Notes under the pieces: model-generated
Told to the model about the DNA's origin: nothing
The model's input: the letters and a program-made list of their open reading frames with translations, nothing else
The model's database searches: none
Position numbers and translations under genes: made by a program
Origin: Heliocidaris erythrogramma
Taxonomy: Eukaryota > Echinodermata > Echinoidea > Camarodonta > Echinometridae
Reading direction: 5' to 3'
Assembly (NCBI GenBank): GCA_025617745.1
Contig: CM046857.1
Coordinates: 22,349,081-22,413,080, forward strand
DNA length: 64,000 nucleotides
Shown here: piece after piece, positions 13,601-24,217 of the stretch
How positions within the stretch are numbered: position 1 is the stretch's first letter
How the letters are laid out: the number at the start of each line of letters is the position of its first letter

Positions 13601-13791
13601 TCTTTCTCTCAAATTTGCTGTAAAACATAAGAGCTTTCGCGCTTCGCGCGGAAGGGGGGATCTCCCCCTCCCGGCACGGTTTGCGTGCCCCACAACCGCC
13701 CCCCTAAAATGAAATCCTGGCTATGCGGTTGGATCCTTCACGTCTGCCCCCCCCCCCCCCCCGCTATTGAAAAATCCTGGCTACGCCTGTG
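7620..13791. mobile_element. 6.2-kb TIR element (hAT-like) with internally expanded satellite
   Basis: The left end is CACTGGCGTAGACAGG and the right end, read inward on the other strand, is CACAGGCGTAGCCAGG. The element is flanked by a perfect 8-bp direct repeat CACACATT (7612-7619 and 13792-13799). An 8-bp duplication with CAG/CAC-type ends fits the hAT superfamily. No transposase frame is present. The interior is two unique end segments around the tandem array described separately. A short inverted relative at 27440-28044 has the same ends but only about two array units. Confidence 0.75.
8740..13680 (+). repeat. Satellite array, about 29 monomers of 140-190 bp with a ~650-bp higher-order period
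   Basis: The anchor CTGTTACATACAGTGCAGT, or a close variant, recurs about every 141 to 190 bases from about 8885 to 13507. Each monomer also has a GAGCTTTCGCGCTT block, a C-rich tract of varying length and ATTCCGCC followed by an A-run. Monomers differ by type. One marked by GTATTGTATCCAAAATTACT recurs at about 9425, 10096, 10740, 11572, 12218 and 12869, spacings of about 645-670 except one of 832. The last three blocks, from about 11570, are nearly identical, as expected from recent unequal exchange or amplification. Confidence 0.9.
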
Positions 13792-14650
13792 CACACATTT
13801 CATTCTTTTTATTGAAGTTCAATCTAATATTTCATTCTTTTTATTCCGGTTCAATCTAAAGAGGAACTGCAGTTGATTTGAAATTTAATGGTTGATTGAG
13901 CATGAATGACTTTTCTAGACTAGTGCAAGGGAGGTATGTGGTGTGACTGGTTGGAATGAAAGAAAGTGTAGGAAGGGTAGTAAGAGCACAAGAGTAAGGG
14001 ATTTCTTGCATTAGGCTGTTTTCTGATTTCACAGGGTGACGCTTTGAGATTTGAGTTCCCAGAAAGAGAGAGGACCAAATTTAAGTGATGTTCAGCACTT
14101 TTGTTGGCACTCAACATTCAAGTCAATTTGTAAGTGTATCTTGTATTTAACCCATTTATTACTCTTGATAGCATTAACAGTGATAAAATGATACCTATTT
14201 AATGGGAGCCTTTATTTGTAGTTGGGTTACCTAATATTAAATTGTCTGTTGCATTATGTCTGCATATTATGAATTCTTGAATTGAAAAGATTTTTATTAA
14301 TATTGCACTTCGCAGCCAAAAGGTAGAATTATGTACAATTCACAAGTTTTGCAATATGACATGGTGTAAAACTGCTTAAAAACAACAAATACGGTAAAAT
14401 ACTGTTTACATAACGTCTAGTATATAACAACAACTCAAGGTTTATGTGTGTAGATCATAGGTAAAGGAGATCAAATTATATACCAGTGTATGTTTACAAA
14501 ATGATAATAAAACTAAATGAAACATGAGTGAGTCCAAGGATGAGCAAGCAATCCCATGATTACTCACACAAACTCTCTTACACTCAGTCTCCAACCTCGT
14601 TCGCACACGCCCTTACAACTTGCACATAAACCTTCAACAATACACTATAA

Positions 14651-14714
14651 ACAGATCTAGAGGCGTCGATTCGCTAGAAATAGACAATGCTCTAGCCACA
14701 CCGGACGAATCGAC
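14651..14714. repeat. Short TIR hairpin
   Basis: GGCGTCGATTCG pairs with CGAATCGACGCC, with CTAGA and TCTAG nested inside. Confidence 0.55.
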
Positions 14715-15200
14715 GCCCCTGGCCTGGTATTACTCCCTTCCTGTGCGCAAACCACTGATCCTACTCATATGACACTTAAAAGAAGAAGAATAAAAAAAAG
14801 GTTGAATGCCCGCCCATCACTGGACTCACCTTACATCATTATGTTAAAAAAAAGAAGAAAAAAAAGAAAGAAGTGAAACAAACTAAAACCAAAGATCTCC
14901 TACTGAATCTTCACACAAGAGCTTAAGAATACATCAATTAAAACCGAAAACACCTTCTGAGTTGTTGTTAGACAGATATGTCATGAAACACCCGAAAACC
15001 TTATTCAATATAAACATTTAAAAGAGACATTACAAGTGACAAAATTATAATAATTAATAAATGACGAAAATATTTGAAATTTCTGACTATTGAACGCTGA
15101 TCAAATAGTATTTAACAGATCAATTAAATATGGCATTGAGCTGTTTTTATAACGTTTGGTTTTACAATGAAACTGGCGATACTTTGTTCTTCGCAATGAA

Positions 15201-15203
15201 TAT

Positions 15204-15242
<39 letters not shown>

Positions 15243-15243
15243 G
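15201..15243 (+). repeat. (TTTA)n microsatellite
   Basis: About ten TTTA units. Confidence 0.95.
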
Positions 15244-15452
15244 TATTGTTTACCCAGGGTAACCACATCAGTGAGTAACACACTGTTATAGTTGCAGGCC
15301 CTGCATAACACAAAAATGAAACACATAAAACAAAATGATATACACATATAATCATGGGCGAAAATTCAATTAATATTGTTTCTAAGTAGTCTCCAGTACA
15401 AAATAACAAAAGATTTTTTCGAAGTAGCACAACGATATTACATCAGTGTTAA

Positions 15453-16290
15453 AAATCACATTGCAAGAAAATCACAAATATGGCAATTAATGTATCACTA
15501 GAAACTGGGAAGCTTACAGATGGCAATCGTATAAGTTTTATGTCAACTGCGTATCTGATGATTATAAAAACAACATAAATAAAAGCTCTTCTAAGCATCT
15601 GGAATATCCGAGGATTCGCCAGAAATATAGCGATGTTTTGATGTCGTCACACTAGGGATCGATCCTTAAGCAGACGTATAACTAAATTCTTATAACTAAA
15701 ACCGTTTGATTGTAAATACACAGGAGAAGGGTCAATGATCAATGAAATAAACCCCATTTTCAAATTGAAAAGCCCTCCGAATAATATCACAGATTGTATT
15801 CGTTCCCTCTTGAAACGCCGAACATGCCCCGGTGCAAGCAGCTGAAAATACAATGGCGTCTTATTTTGTTTACAAGTGACTGATTCCTTTATTTTTTTAA
15901 CGCTGCATTTTTCATCAAAATAATACCATACGCGAAGTTAAGAGTGAGGCAACAGACTAACATTAAGACTGACGCTAGTCAAGTAAGAGAAATAAGTGAA
16001 GAGGAGATGACAAAACAGGCACTGAAAAATGTGTAAGATGTTATGGGACATCGTCTGCTTAGACAGGACTGGTCCTTCGTGTGTCGTCACACATCTCAGC
16101 AGCGTTCAAGGAGCTCTTCAGCTGCTATATCGGGGGGGGGGGTGTATTTTACCGTTTTATAATTGATAATCATTAATTCAAATGTTTCCAAGCGTTGAAT
16201 TTGGATAACCTTGTATAATTTATGCCATCTATGCAATAATAAGTATTAAGCCAATATTTATTTTGATGGAATTTTCTTGCAATGTGATCT
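15453..16290. mobile_element. TTAA-flanked element, copy 1 of 3
   Basis: Inverted ends ATCACATTGCAAGAAAAT (from 15455) and ATTTTCTTGCAATGTGAT (to 16288), with TTAA at 15449-15452 and 16291-16294. The true left edge may lie nearer 15422, where AAGTAG occurs. It lacks about 110 internal bases present in the other two copies. Confidence 0.7.
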
Positions 16291-16379
16291 TTAAGAGGTA
16301 ACCAGTGATTACAAATTGGGCTATTGGCAAGAGACAAGGCAAAACTAGTACACAATTGTTTACGTCTTTCTGATAATAA

Positions 16380-16490
16380 TGATCATAATATTCCGTTTTT
16401 ATACAGCGCCTAATACATTGGTGATGTCTGTAAGCGCTTTACAGATATATTATACCCCGGTCATCGGATTCTGGCATGTCCGCACACAAT
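16380..16490 (-). repeat. Possible SINE-type 3' tail
   Basis: ATAATAATGATCATAAT followed by TACAGCGCCTAATACATT and TAAGCGCTTTACAG resembles the GCGC-plus-(ATT)n tails of dispersed marine invertebrate SINEs. No tRNA-like head was found. Confidence 0.4.
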
Positions 16491-16497
16491 GTATGCA

Positions 16498-16527
16498 CAT
16501 TCTCCGCTCCCTGGGGAGCGGAGAATG
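16498..16527. repeat. Perfect 14-bp-arm palindrome
   Basis: CATTCTCCGCTCCC, two bases, then its exact complement. GC-rich in an AT-rich setting. It lies at the end of a SINE-tail-like segment (16380-16490). Confidence 0.8.
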
Positions 16528-16552
16528 GGCAATACAGTGACGCTCTCATTGC

Positions 16553-17312
16553 TAAGCAAACGATAATCATGTGGAAAATTGTCAGCCTGTTCAAAATATC
16601 CTGAAAATACTCTGATTTGATTACTCAGTAAGGAGAACAACAGTCTCTCTAAAGTTTGCAGATTTCTTGCTAGATATTATCCCATGGGGGCTGCCATTTT
16701 GAAAAAAAACTGTGATGTCATTGCGCTACATGTCCATTTACATGTACACAATGGATAAGATGTTGCATAATGAATAGCTACTGTACAACTAAAGCCACCC
16801 ATGCGAAATGGCAGCCATCTTGGTACCCCCATTGTCTCGCACAGGTGATATCTAAGAGCAGTTGTAGGTCTTTGATACTTCTTTGAAGAATTGACAAACC
16901 TTTGTCAGACCAAGCAACTTACAAGTGCATGCCAAATCCTGCTTAACAAAAGAAACAGCTGAACCAAATATCTTGACACAAATAGGTTATATGACAGGAT
17001 AAAAGTATCTTCATTTGAATGTTCATGACTACAAAAATGGTTTATTATGAGAAAATACAGTGTCATGCATTCCACAGCTGATCATGAGTGTCATGGTAGC
17101 TAGTGTATAGGTCAGTGGGTATCTCACAAATAGAACTGCTCTGACATTACTTTGTAAAGAAAATGGCAGCCCCCATGGGATAATGTCAAGCAAGGAAACT
17201 GCAACTTTTGGAGACACTGTTCTCCTTCTTAAATAATCAAATAGGAGTAATTTCAAGATATGTGTAATAGGCTGACAATTATCTACATGATTATAGGCTA
17301 ATGTTTGTTGCC
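16553..17312. repeat. Foldback element with ~150-bp diverged inverted arms
   Basis: 16553-16702 (TTATCCCATGGGGGCTGCCA near its inner end) pairs with 17160-17312 (TGGCAGCCCCCATGGGATAA). The ~450-bp centre is unique. Its right edge abuts the LINE remnant. Confidence 0.7.
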
Positions 17313-17318
17313 TTTTAT

Positions 17319-17580
17319 TCCCCTTAATGTATTGATCACCTAATATGATTCTGCATGTTCTTTTCTGAATGTGTTCTAAACATATAATTTGGTTTTGAGT
17401 CGGGTTTCCATTAAAGATAGGTACACCATAATCCAATATTGGGCGAATGTGTCCCTTGTAGACCATTATTAAATCACAAAGTCGTAATCTGTATGTTTTA
17501 AGGCAACGAAGCATATAAAGTTTTCTGTTGCTACGACATATGAGGCCTGATATATGACTGTCCCATTTCAAACTAGAAAT
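17319..17580 (-). pseudogene. LINE reverse transcriptase C-terminal remnant
   Basis: The minus-strand frame reads SLKWDSHISGLICRSNRKLY, then LRCLKTYRLRLCDLIMVYKG, HIRPILDYG and ICLEHIQKRTCRIILG. This order (LKWDxHI, A/SNRKLYxLRxLK, YxxxIRPxLxYG, LExxQKRxxRII) is typical of the region after the catalytic palm of CR1/L2-like non-LTR retrotransposons. The catalytic YADD box is absent. It is bounded by the foldback on one side and a family B element on the other. The frame beyond these limits is not RT. Confidence 0.75.
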
Positions 17581-18345
17581 GTCCATTGCCGCGCAATGCG
17601 AAATGTATCCCCCGGTACTGTCAGCGATTCGAAGGAGGGACAAAGAACCTCCCCTAATCTACACTGTGTGTAGATTAGAGTATAATGCATCTGTATAGAA
17701 AATTCGAAAGAAATCTGTCAAGAAATGTGACCTCAGAGCGCACACAAGATATCCACTAAGATATGACCTATGACCCTACGAAAGACGGAACACTGGAGGC
17801 AGCATCACCAAAAACTGTAGAGGTCTAGAGTAATCTATGATGGACCTCCATATACAACTCTGAAAGAAATCAGTCAACAAATGTGTCCTCCAGAAGGCAT
17901 GCAACCATAATATGACATTTGACCCTATAAAAAGTGAACACTGGTGGCAGCATCAGCAAACACTAAAGATGTGTAGATTTCACTAAGACACACCTCCATA
18001 TAAAATTTCAAAGAAATCCGTCCAGAAATGTGGAAGTTAGAGCGCACAAAAGACATATGACCTTTGACCCTATAAAGGACGAAACAATGAGGGCAGCATC
18101 ACCAAAAAGTAAAGATGTGTAGATTATACCAAGATACATCTCCATACAAAATTTGAAAGAAATCCATCAAGAAATGTGGCCTGCAGAGTGCACTCACGCC
18201 ATCCCCTGAAGTATGACCTTTGACCCTATAAAAGACGGGACACTGGTGGCAGCATCACCAAAAACTATAGGTTTTTAGATTACACCAAGAGACACCTTCA
18301 TTCAAACTTTGAACGAAATCCGTTGAGGATTGTGACCGCCAGAGC
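17571..18345 (+). mobile_element. Tandem-repeat element, family B, 3'-truncated
   Basis: The same start (ACTAGAAATGTCCATTGCCG) and about four units as in the copy at 38254. It breaks off near TGACCGCCAGAGC. It interrupts a LINE reverse-transcriptase remnant whose minus-strand frame runs up to the junction, so it came in after the LINE. Confidence 0.75.
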
Positions 18346-18471
18346 TGTGTGAACCACTCGCGGCAACTAAGTGACCCCGGAACTAACTGTGTGACCCGGA
18401 GGCGCGTTTACGTTTTACAACCTTGCCTAGGCATATTTCTCAAAAATTGCAACGAAACGGCTCGAGCTCAC

Positions 18472-18676
18472 CAGGGGCGTATCCAGGATTTCCCAACAGG
18501 GCATTGGCATTATTGATCGCCGTCCTGGGGGAGGGCTCTAAGGGGAGGGGGTGCCCCCTCCCCTCTCGAAATTTTTTGCTTCTGAAGAAGGGCTGAGATG
18601 CAATTTTTTTTTTTTACGACGGCCAATAGGGGGGGGGGGCACACACCTGTTGCGCCACCCCCTGGATACGCCACTG
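18472..18676. mobile_element. CAGGGGCGTATCCAGG MITE
   Basis: CAGGGGCGTATCCAGG at the left, CAGTGGCGTATCCAGG inward from the right. CTCAC flanks both sides (18467-18471 and 18677-18681). 205 bp. Ends are close to those of the 7620-13791 family, but the duplication is 5 bp rather than 8. Confidence 0.7.
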
Positions 18677-19550
18677 CTCACTCGCAGCATTGACTGAACT
18701 TGCATACTAGCTGCACCGCCATGGTCCGAGGCATACGACATCTTGGGTGATCATTTTTTTATTTTTCATTATAGAAGCCCCTGCTGCAATATATCGCTGA
18801 TTAGGTTTTCATACCCGGTTCACCTCTTCTAAGATATTTAGCAGCACAAGACGGATCTACGTACTAAGTGCATATAATTATAATGCACGCTGATACCAAA
18901 CGCTAACAGTGTTGTTCATCTTGTGTAATGATCACTGGCGTAAATCCGGGGGGGGGGGGGGGGGGTATATACACCCCTCACACACACACACACACACGCA
19001 CACACACACATTTTTCGGGGAGGGGGATGACCTGTACATATACCCACCCACCCCCCCCCCCATTTTGCAAGGAATAAATAATTTCTATGTCAATCAGTTA
19101 TTGATAACATTGAAAATATCAATATAAAGACTGTTATAGTAGTGAGAATTCCTCCTTAATATGCATTTAAAAGATATGATTTGAATGTCTCGATATTTCC
19201 TACTTTAAATATCAAAATCTGTCATCCATGTCCATTACTCACAGTTTTTTCCCATTGGTACAAATGGGCATTACATCCCCGCCTCTTTAACGCACAGTTT
19301 AATGCAAAATGTACGTAGGCGTACAAGCAAGAAAACAAGCTCAGGTATGTTCACGAGGCTGTACACAGCATTATCTGAAATGACTGTCTATCTACATCTT
19401 CTACAAGTTCATGAGTCCTATTTCAGAATTCAGAATGACAAATCAACTCTTTAGAGAAATTTTAGGATTATTTAAAATCAGCCGCCGTGGGGGTGGGGTG
19501 GGGGTACAGTGTGCGCCGTATTTCAGGAATTTGGGGAAAGTTTTCCCTTT
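18677..19550. other. Unassigned sequence with G-, CA- and C-runs
   Basis: CACTGGCGTAAATCC then a G-run at 18932-18965 resembles one end of the CAGTGGCG MITE class. (CA)n at 18979-19010. No gene. Confidence 0.45.
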
Positions 19551-20335
19551 ACTTCAGATAAGTGCCCGCTTTCCTTTATATTCCTGCTCGTTCCACATTC
19601 GTACATTTTTATTTTATTACCACTGATAATTGCCAGGGGCCTATTAAAATCTGAGAGGTGCCCCTTCTTCGTTTAAAACAGTCTCTTATTATAACTATTA
19701 TTATTATTATATTATAACACGTGCCCCCTTTCCAATCTTATAATTGCCCCTATTCTGCCTGATAAGTGCTCGCTTTATTTTATTTCTAAAAACGAGCCAC
19801 TTCACTTTTCACCTATCAAAACCCCTATAAGATCTTTCCTTCGACAATTCCATTTCAAATAATTTGCATAAAGTGTATCTATTAATCCCTTTCAATAAGT
19901 GTAATTTTTCCATTCTCACTTTTTAGATACAAGAATTACCCCCTTTCTATCTCATAAGTGCATCTTGATCTGTGGCAATGGCCTCTATTCAAGTTTCAGA
20001 GGTGCCCGTTCTAATTTGACTAGCATGACTAGTGTCCCTTCCGCCTTCTGCTAAATGACACTTGCTATCTCTGATGAGTGCCCCTTTACACCTCTGATAA
20101 GTTCCCCTTAATTCATTTTGACAGGTGCTCCTTTTCTTTCTAAGAACTATACACTTATTCCTTCTGATAAGAACCCCTCTTCCTTAATAAAGCAAAGCCC
20201 CCTTTTCCATTCACCTCTGGTATTCATGTTTCATCGTCTGATGATTGCTATATTTATGACACATTCCTGCTCATTTTCTTTTCTAATAAGTGCTATTTTC
20301 GTTCGTGATAAGTGCCCCTTCTTTCTTCCTTCATA
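19550..20335 (+). repeat. Degenerate minisatellite of TCTGATAAGTGCCCC units
   Basis: AAGTGCCC, GATAAGTGCTCGC, TGATGAGTGCCCC, CTGATAAGTTCCCC, CTGATAAGAACCCC and GTGATAAGTGCCCC recur at about 30-60 base spacing. Strongly diverged, no frame kept. Confidence 0.55.
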
Positions 20336-20431
20336 ATTTATAGCGATTTAGAGCAACTTTACTTTAATTTCTTGAAGGCTCGCTCGATACGATCGCTCAC
20401 ATTTATATTTCATATAGTTGTGTAAACCTTT

Positions 20432-20581
20432 CAGGGCCCTCTCGCATAAAAAGTTGCGTTTAATCGCAACTCAAAAATTAAACCCAACTTGATTTTCAAC
20501 CAATCAGGATCGCGTATTTGGGACTTTCGTTTAATTTTTAGAGTTGCGATTAAACGCACCTTTATATTCAAGAGGGCCCTG
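20432..20581. mobile_element. CAGGGCCC-type MITE upstream of the glycosyltransferase
   Basis: CAGGGCCCTCTCGCAT at the left, and CAGGGCCCTCTTGAAT inward from the right. Inner arms GCGTTTAATCGCAACTC and GAGTTGCGATTAAACGC pair exactly. 150 bp. Confidence 0.75.
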
Positions 20582-20649
20582 AACTGGGTTTTCCTAATAA
20601 TAAGATAATAATAATAATAATAATAATAATAATATGTTATTGATCACCA

Positions 20650-20765
20650 TGCAGCCTCACAGATCTTAAAAAGAGTTCATTGACGATAACAATATATTGA
20701 AATCCAGTCAGTCTGGGTTTCGAGGAAAGCATTCTACTTCAACAGCACTCACGAAATTTGTCATG
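20650..20765 (+). pseudogene. LINE reverse transcriptase finger-region remnant
   Basis: In one frame 20691-20765 reads NILKSSQSGFRGKHSTSTAL then TKFV, the QSGFRxxHST motif at the start of the RT domain in non-LTR retrotransposons. A stop follows within about five codons, and the flanking frame is shifted. A decayed fragment just upstream of the glycosyltransferase. Confidence 0.6.
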
Positions 20766-20995
20766 GAACATTGAAAACATAATTATCTCTGGGCTTTTAT
20801 ACGATCAGTCGCACGTCAGGAAAGTGACGCCTTCTGTAATGGTAATTAAGGCAATAGCATTTGTTTTTTTAATTAAATTTCTTCTCATTCTTTTGCCTTG
20901 CCTTACTTACATCATCTATCAAATCCAGAGAGCAACCTGCTGAATTATAGTACTTCCTGGCGGCAGTGCAGATCTATACCCTTGGTAATTTGACC

Positions 20996-21209
20996 ATGGC
21001 AGCAGGACATGAACTACCGTGTACAGCCGGAGCTTCCCGTAATCTTTCTACGGCCAAAGAACTATCAACTTCGTCGTTGTCCTCTCCCTCAGCGAAGAAT
21101 TCGGGAAAATGTCCGCAAACTCATTTCTTGCTATGTGCACTCACTGTAACCCAAGTCGGACTGCTGTCGTTGTTTCTCTTATGGACTATCAAAACATGTT
21201 TTACTCGAT
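20996..21209 (+). CDS. Glycosyltransferase exon 1: cytosolic tail and signal anchor (residues 1-71)
   Basis: It reads MAAGHELPCTAGASRN and on to FLLWTIKTCFTR, ending after one base of codon 72, with the donor GTAAGT at 21210-21215. Reading through the donor adds only about ten residues before a stop, which supports splicing here. The 5' UTR start is unknown. A GTG-initiated extension upstream in the same frame exists but is unlikely in an animal gene. Confidence 0.75.
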
Positions 21210-22685
21210 GTAAGTGGAAGTCTTTTTTTTTTAAATTATGATATATGAAATATTTTTCGACACAGATGTAAATTTGAAGAGAAAAATATGCAAAAGAAAT
21301 AAAAAATGAAAAGAACCAGTAAACACGCTAGTCTGAAAATAAAGATGCGTCGAATTTCCTACGCTTAAGGTTAGAGCCTGATCGGTTAAGTTTAGGCATT
21401 ATGTCCGTCCGTGACATTGAATATTTTGTGGATTATAGGTTTTTTAAGCGACCATGGCAACCAAATGTTATCAAATTTCACCTTTTTCAGTCATGTCCTT
21501 CACAATGAAACATAAAATAGGTTGCTTCAACTAAATATTTGTTTTCTACAGGCCTTCAAACTTTCAAAATAATTCTGTCAAAATTAATGTCCGTCTGTGG
21601 CCGATCAGGCTCTTTGTAGTCTGTAGGGGAAGTTGCGTAGCCCTTTGTGTTTCATAAAATATGTTCGTCAATTATTATAATTAAGAAAAAGAAGAAGAAG
21701 AAAAAGATCGTGATCATGATCATAATTATGATGTAAGGGTATGGATTATATTTTACAAATACTGAATCAATAAATCTTTAGAATCATTATCCGTATCATC
21801 ACCAGTTCATATCATCATGATCATGATCATGATCATCACCATCACCATCATCAGTGACCATAACATTCATTATCTCCATGATCATCTTCATCATCATCAA
21901 CATCATCATTTTCATTATCATTATCATAGTCATGCCCGTCATAAAACTCATCAAAAAAAAATACTCGTAATCATCATCATCATTATTAACATCATTTCTT
22001 TTTGTAATTCTTTTCAAGAAACAATTATTCATTTATTTTAGGAATGTACAAGAGTGAAAACTGTTAGGAATTTTGTAAAGGCCAAAATATGAAAGAAGCA
22101 TTAAGTTGGCTATTGACTTCGCAAAAGATACGATGTTGTTTAGGACTTGCAAATAAGTTTCCCATTTTTAGTTTGTTTGTAAAATTTTATATTTATAGAA
22201 AAAAAATGTTTATCAGTTATTCCACCTGCAAAAGGATTAACATCCTTCATGCTTGATTGTTATAAAACCAATAGATATATACAGCCCTGGAAAAAAATTA
22301 TTAGACCAAGCTTCTGTAATAAAGGTACCATAATATGCATTGAAACTAATGAAAATAATTTGTCTTTGTATTTCATTGAATGAATAACAAATTCCAGCAG
22401 TTGTACCTTGCTTTTATGATATTTTATTTCCTTCTTACCACAAATATAACACTTTCAGTAACCATTCTTGGGCTAATAATTTTTTTCCATGGCTGTATGT
22501 ATTGCCGCTGAAGAAAAAAAATTGGTTGATTTTGAATGTGATTGGAAACCTGTCTATTGCTTATGGTACATGTATTTTGTCTTTGATATTCCATGTAATC
22601 TCTACTTTGAGACTGACTGTATGATTTTTTTTATGTATTCATTTTTATGTAAACTAGAAATTATGTCAATAAAAGATTTGAATTT

Positions 22686-22722
<37 letters not shown>

Positions 22723-23767
22723 TATTAACATGATCATCATCAACAAAATCAATAAAATACTCATTTTTAGTCATCATCATCATCTGTACTAAGTTAATCT
22801 GATATCTTGTATATACTTACCTTACATTTTAGATCAGCGCGTCTTCATCGTCTATCCTATCGATTCTCGCTACCAATCAGGAAATGCTTCTAAACAACAC
22901 GACATCACTCATCATCATCATAATCTCCATGGCAACCAAAGCAACATTATGGCTCATCTTCTCCAAAACTTGCCCCTTGATAGTAAATTTATTTTGAACA
23001 ACGAAAGTGAACAGATTTCTTACTTTCCAAACTCTAACCGTAATTTTAGTATTGTCGGGATTACGAGGTCTGAAGTACTACCCTTCACATTGAACTGGTT
23101 AGAGAGTTTGAAGAGATTGAAGCTAGATTATGAGGTCACATTAATCGTAGAAGACCAACCTGCCTTTGAAATGCTGTCGAGAAGGAAGAATAATTCGAGA
23201 AAATTCGACAAGATGCGGTTAAAAGCTAGCCGCTGGCAAAACGGGACGGGTTTGTCACTATCTGATTGTTACGTCATATTAGACATTCTCGGTTCTGGCA
23301 GAGACGTGCTGCTTACTGCAACCGATTCGGTTTGGCTACAAGATGCCATGCCTCAAATATGGCAGAAATATAACCAGTGTGATCTATGGATTCGAAGTGG
23401 GGAGAATGAAACTCAGGGTTTCATGTTTTTGAAATCGTCAACAAAGATGGTCTCCTTCTTGAAAGCTGTGGAAAAGAAAATAACAAGAAAGTCCAAAACG
23501 CCTCCATTATCATCATCATATGGCAATGACGCCCTAACATGGGCCCTGAGGACTGGGCTGCCCCACTTCTCACGTACGTTCGATATACATCTCTGCAACT
23601 TGGGAGAAACTCAGTTCCCCTCAGAAAGGCGTGTATTTGAGGAGGAGGGGTGGTACGCAGTTCACAGGGGGGAAATCTTCGTGGTGCAAACAGGAGCAAT
23701 AGAAGATTTGGGACGAAAGCGAGATGTGTTATTCAAAAAACATATGTGGTACTTGCGAAGAAACTGA
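20996..23767 (+). CDS. Type II membrane glycosyltransferase, nucleotide-diphospho-sugar transferase-like, 2 exons
   Basis: Seen: exons 20996-21209 and 22833-23767 join in phase 1 (GTAAGT donor, TTACATTTTAG acceptor) to give 382 codons. The ATG has a strong context (GACCATGG). Residues 1-42 are Ser/Thr-rich and would be cytosolic; residues 43-64 are one hydrophobic segment (HFLLCALTVTQVGLLSLFLL) followed by basic residues, the usual layout of a Golgi signal anchor. The luminal part has VLLTATDSVWLQDAMP (about 231-246), then an NETQGFMFLKSS block (263-274), GNDALTWAL, and a late HRGE and LGRKRDVLFKKHMWYL. That order fits PF03407-like transferases, whose DxDxxW motif binds metal and nucleotide sugar. 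Here the motif is TATDSVW, so only the second acidic position is kept. A His-rich stretch follows the stem. Donor sugar and acceptor cannot be told. The 1.6-kb intron holds a TA-flanked MITE and AT repeats. A transposon lies 17 bases past the stop. Confidence 0.78.
21790..22000 (+). repeat. (ATC)/(ATG)-rich tract, glycosyltransferase intron
   Basis: ATCATGATCATGATC and CATCATCAT-type units. Both strands stay open here only because of the triplet repeat, giving His- or Asp/Met-rich frames. Confidence 0.85.
22282..22495. mobile_element. TA-flanked mariner-like MITE in the glycosyltransferase intron
   Basis: CAGCCCTGGAAAAAAATTAT at the left and CAGCCATGGAAAAAAATTAT inward from the right, with TA at 22280-22281 and 22496-22497. 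214 bp, AT-rich, no transposase. These ends resemble Tc1/mariner families widespread in animals. Confidence 0.8.
22686..22725 (+). repeat. (TA)n microsatellite, glycosyltransferase intron
   Basis: TATATATAAATATATATATA and on, about 20 units with one interruption. Confidence 0.9.
22833..23767 (+). CDS. Glycosyltransferase exon 2: stem and catalytic domain (residues 72-382)
   Basis: It begins after ACATTTTAG at 22832. The first codon (TAT) is completed across the junction, and 38 in-frame residues precede the first internal Met. These include the His-rich HDITHHHHNLHG. The open frame then runs 272 codons to TGA at 23765-23767, the longest intact frame in the window. Its codon use is mixed and unlike the low-complexity surroundings. 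Confidence 0.8.
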
Positions 23768-23841
23768 AAAGCAAATCTAGCCCTAGCCTCTTGTCGAGGC
23801 CCTGGCGCTCATTTGAAATCCTTGGCGATATGGAGGCAAAA

Positions 23842-23870
23842 TTTCTGGCTCGCTTCGCTCGCCAGAAAAA
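23842..23870. repeat. Hairpin insert in the left TIR of the Mutator-like element
   Basis: TTTCTGGC and GCCAGAAA flank a CG-rich loop. The right TIR lacks this block, so it is a later insertion or a deletion on the right. Confidence 0.6.
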
Positions 23871-24211
23871 CCGAGGCGCTTGCCCCGAGGGCCTCTTGAC
23901 ACCCGACCTGAATTATATTTCACGAGGCACGATTTCCTACTGAATTATGCATGAAACGTGAATAGTTAGATAACCGCGGCGATCGCCCAGCAAATTGGCC
24001 AATGAAATCTCAAGGATTTCTTACTTCAGTTCTGGACTAGTCTATTATTTTATGGGGGGATTACGTAAATCTCTTGCTCAAAATACATTCACAGACAAGC
24101 ACATTATGAAGAATTCGATCTCTAGCTTACAAACCATGGTAATTTGAAATAAGACAAATGTACATATTTCTCAAGAGATCATCATATATTTACAAATAAT
24201 GAAGAATGGGC

Positions 24212-24217
24212 AATAAA
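24212..24217 (+). promoter_or_regulatory. First canonical poly(A) signal downstream of the glycosyltransferase, inside the transposon
   Basis: AATAAA on the plus strand. None was found between the stop codon (23767) and here, nor in the roughly 700 bases after the element. If the transcript uses a canonical signal, this transposon supplies it. Variant signals were not excluded. Confidence 0.35.

Larger units (their letters stand above)
13800..15420. other. Unassigned AT-rich sequence
   Basis: Only the short hairpin at 14651-14714 and (TTTA)n were noted. Confidence 0.45.

Noticed and set aside
8740-13680. Regularly spaced repeats that could suggest a CRISPR array, and several 60-100 codon frames repeated along the array
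   Set aside because: Units are whole 140-190 bp monomers in direct contact, not short repeats with unique spacers. The repeated frames simply follow the satellite.
17029-17643. A 204-codon minus-strand open frame as an intact gene
   Set aside because: Only the middle part is reverse-transcriptase-like. The ends lie in a foldback element and in a tandem-repeat element, so the frame is a chance fusion.
21799-22041. Open frames on both strands rich in Asp/Met or His/Ile
   Set aside because: Produced by ATC/ATG triplet repeats in the glycosyltransferase intron.
23413-23699. Minus-strand frames opposite the glycosyltransferase exon
   Set aside because: Shadows of the plus-strand coding sequence.
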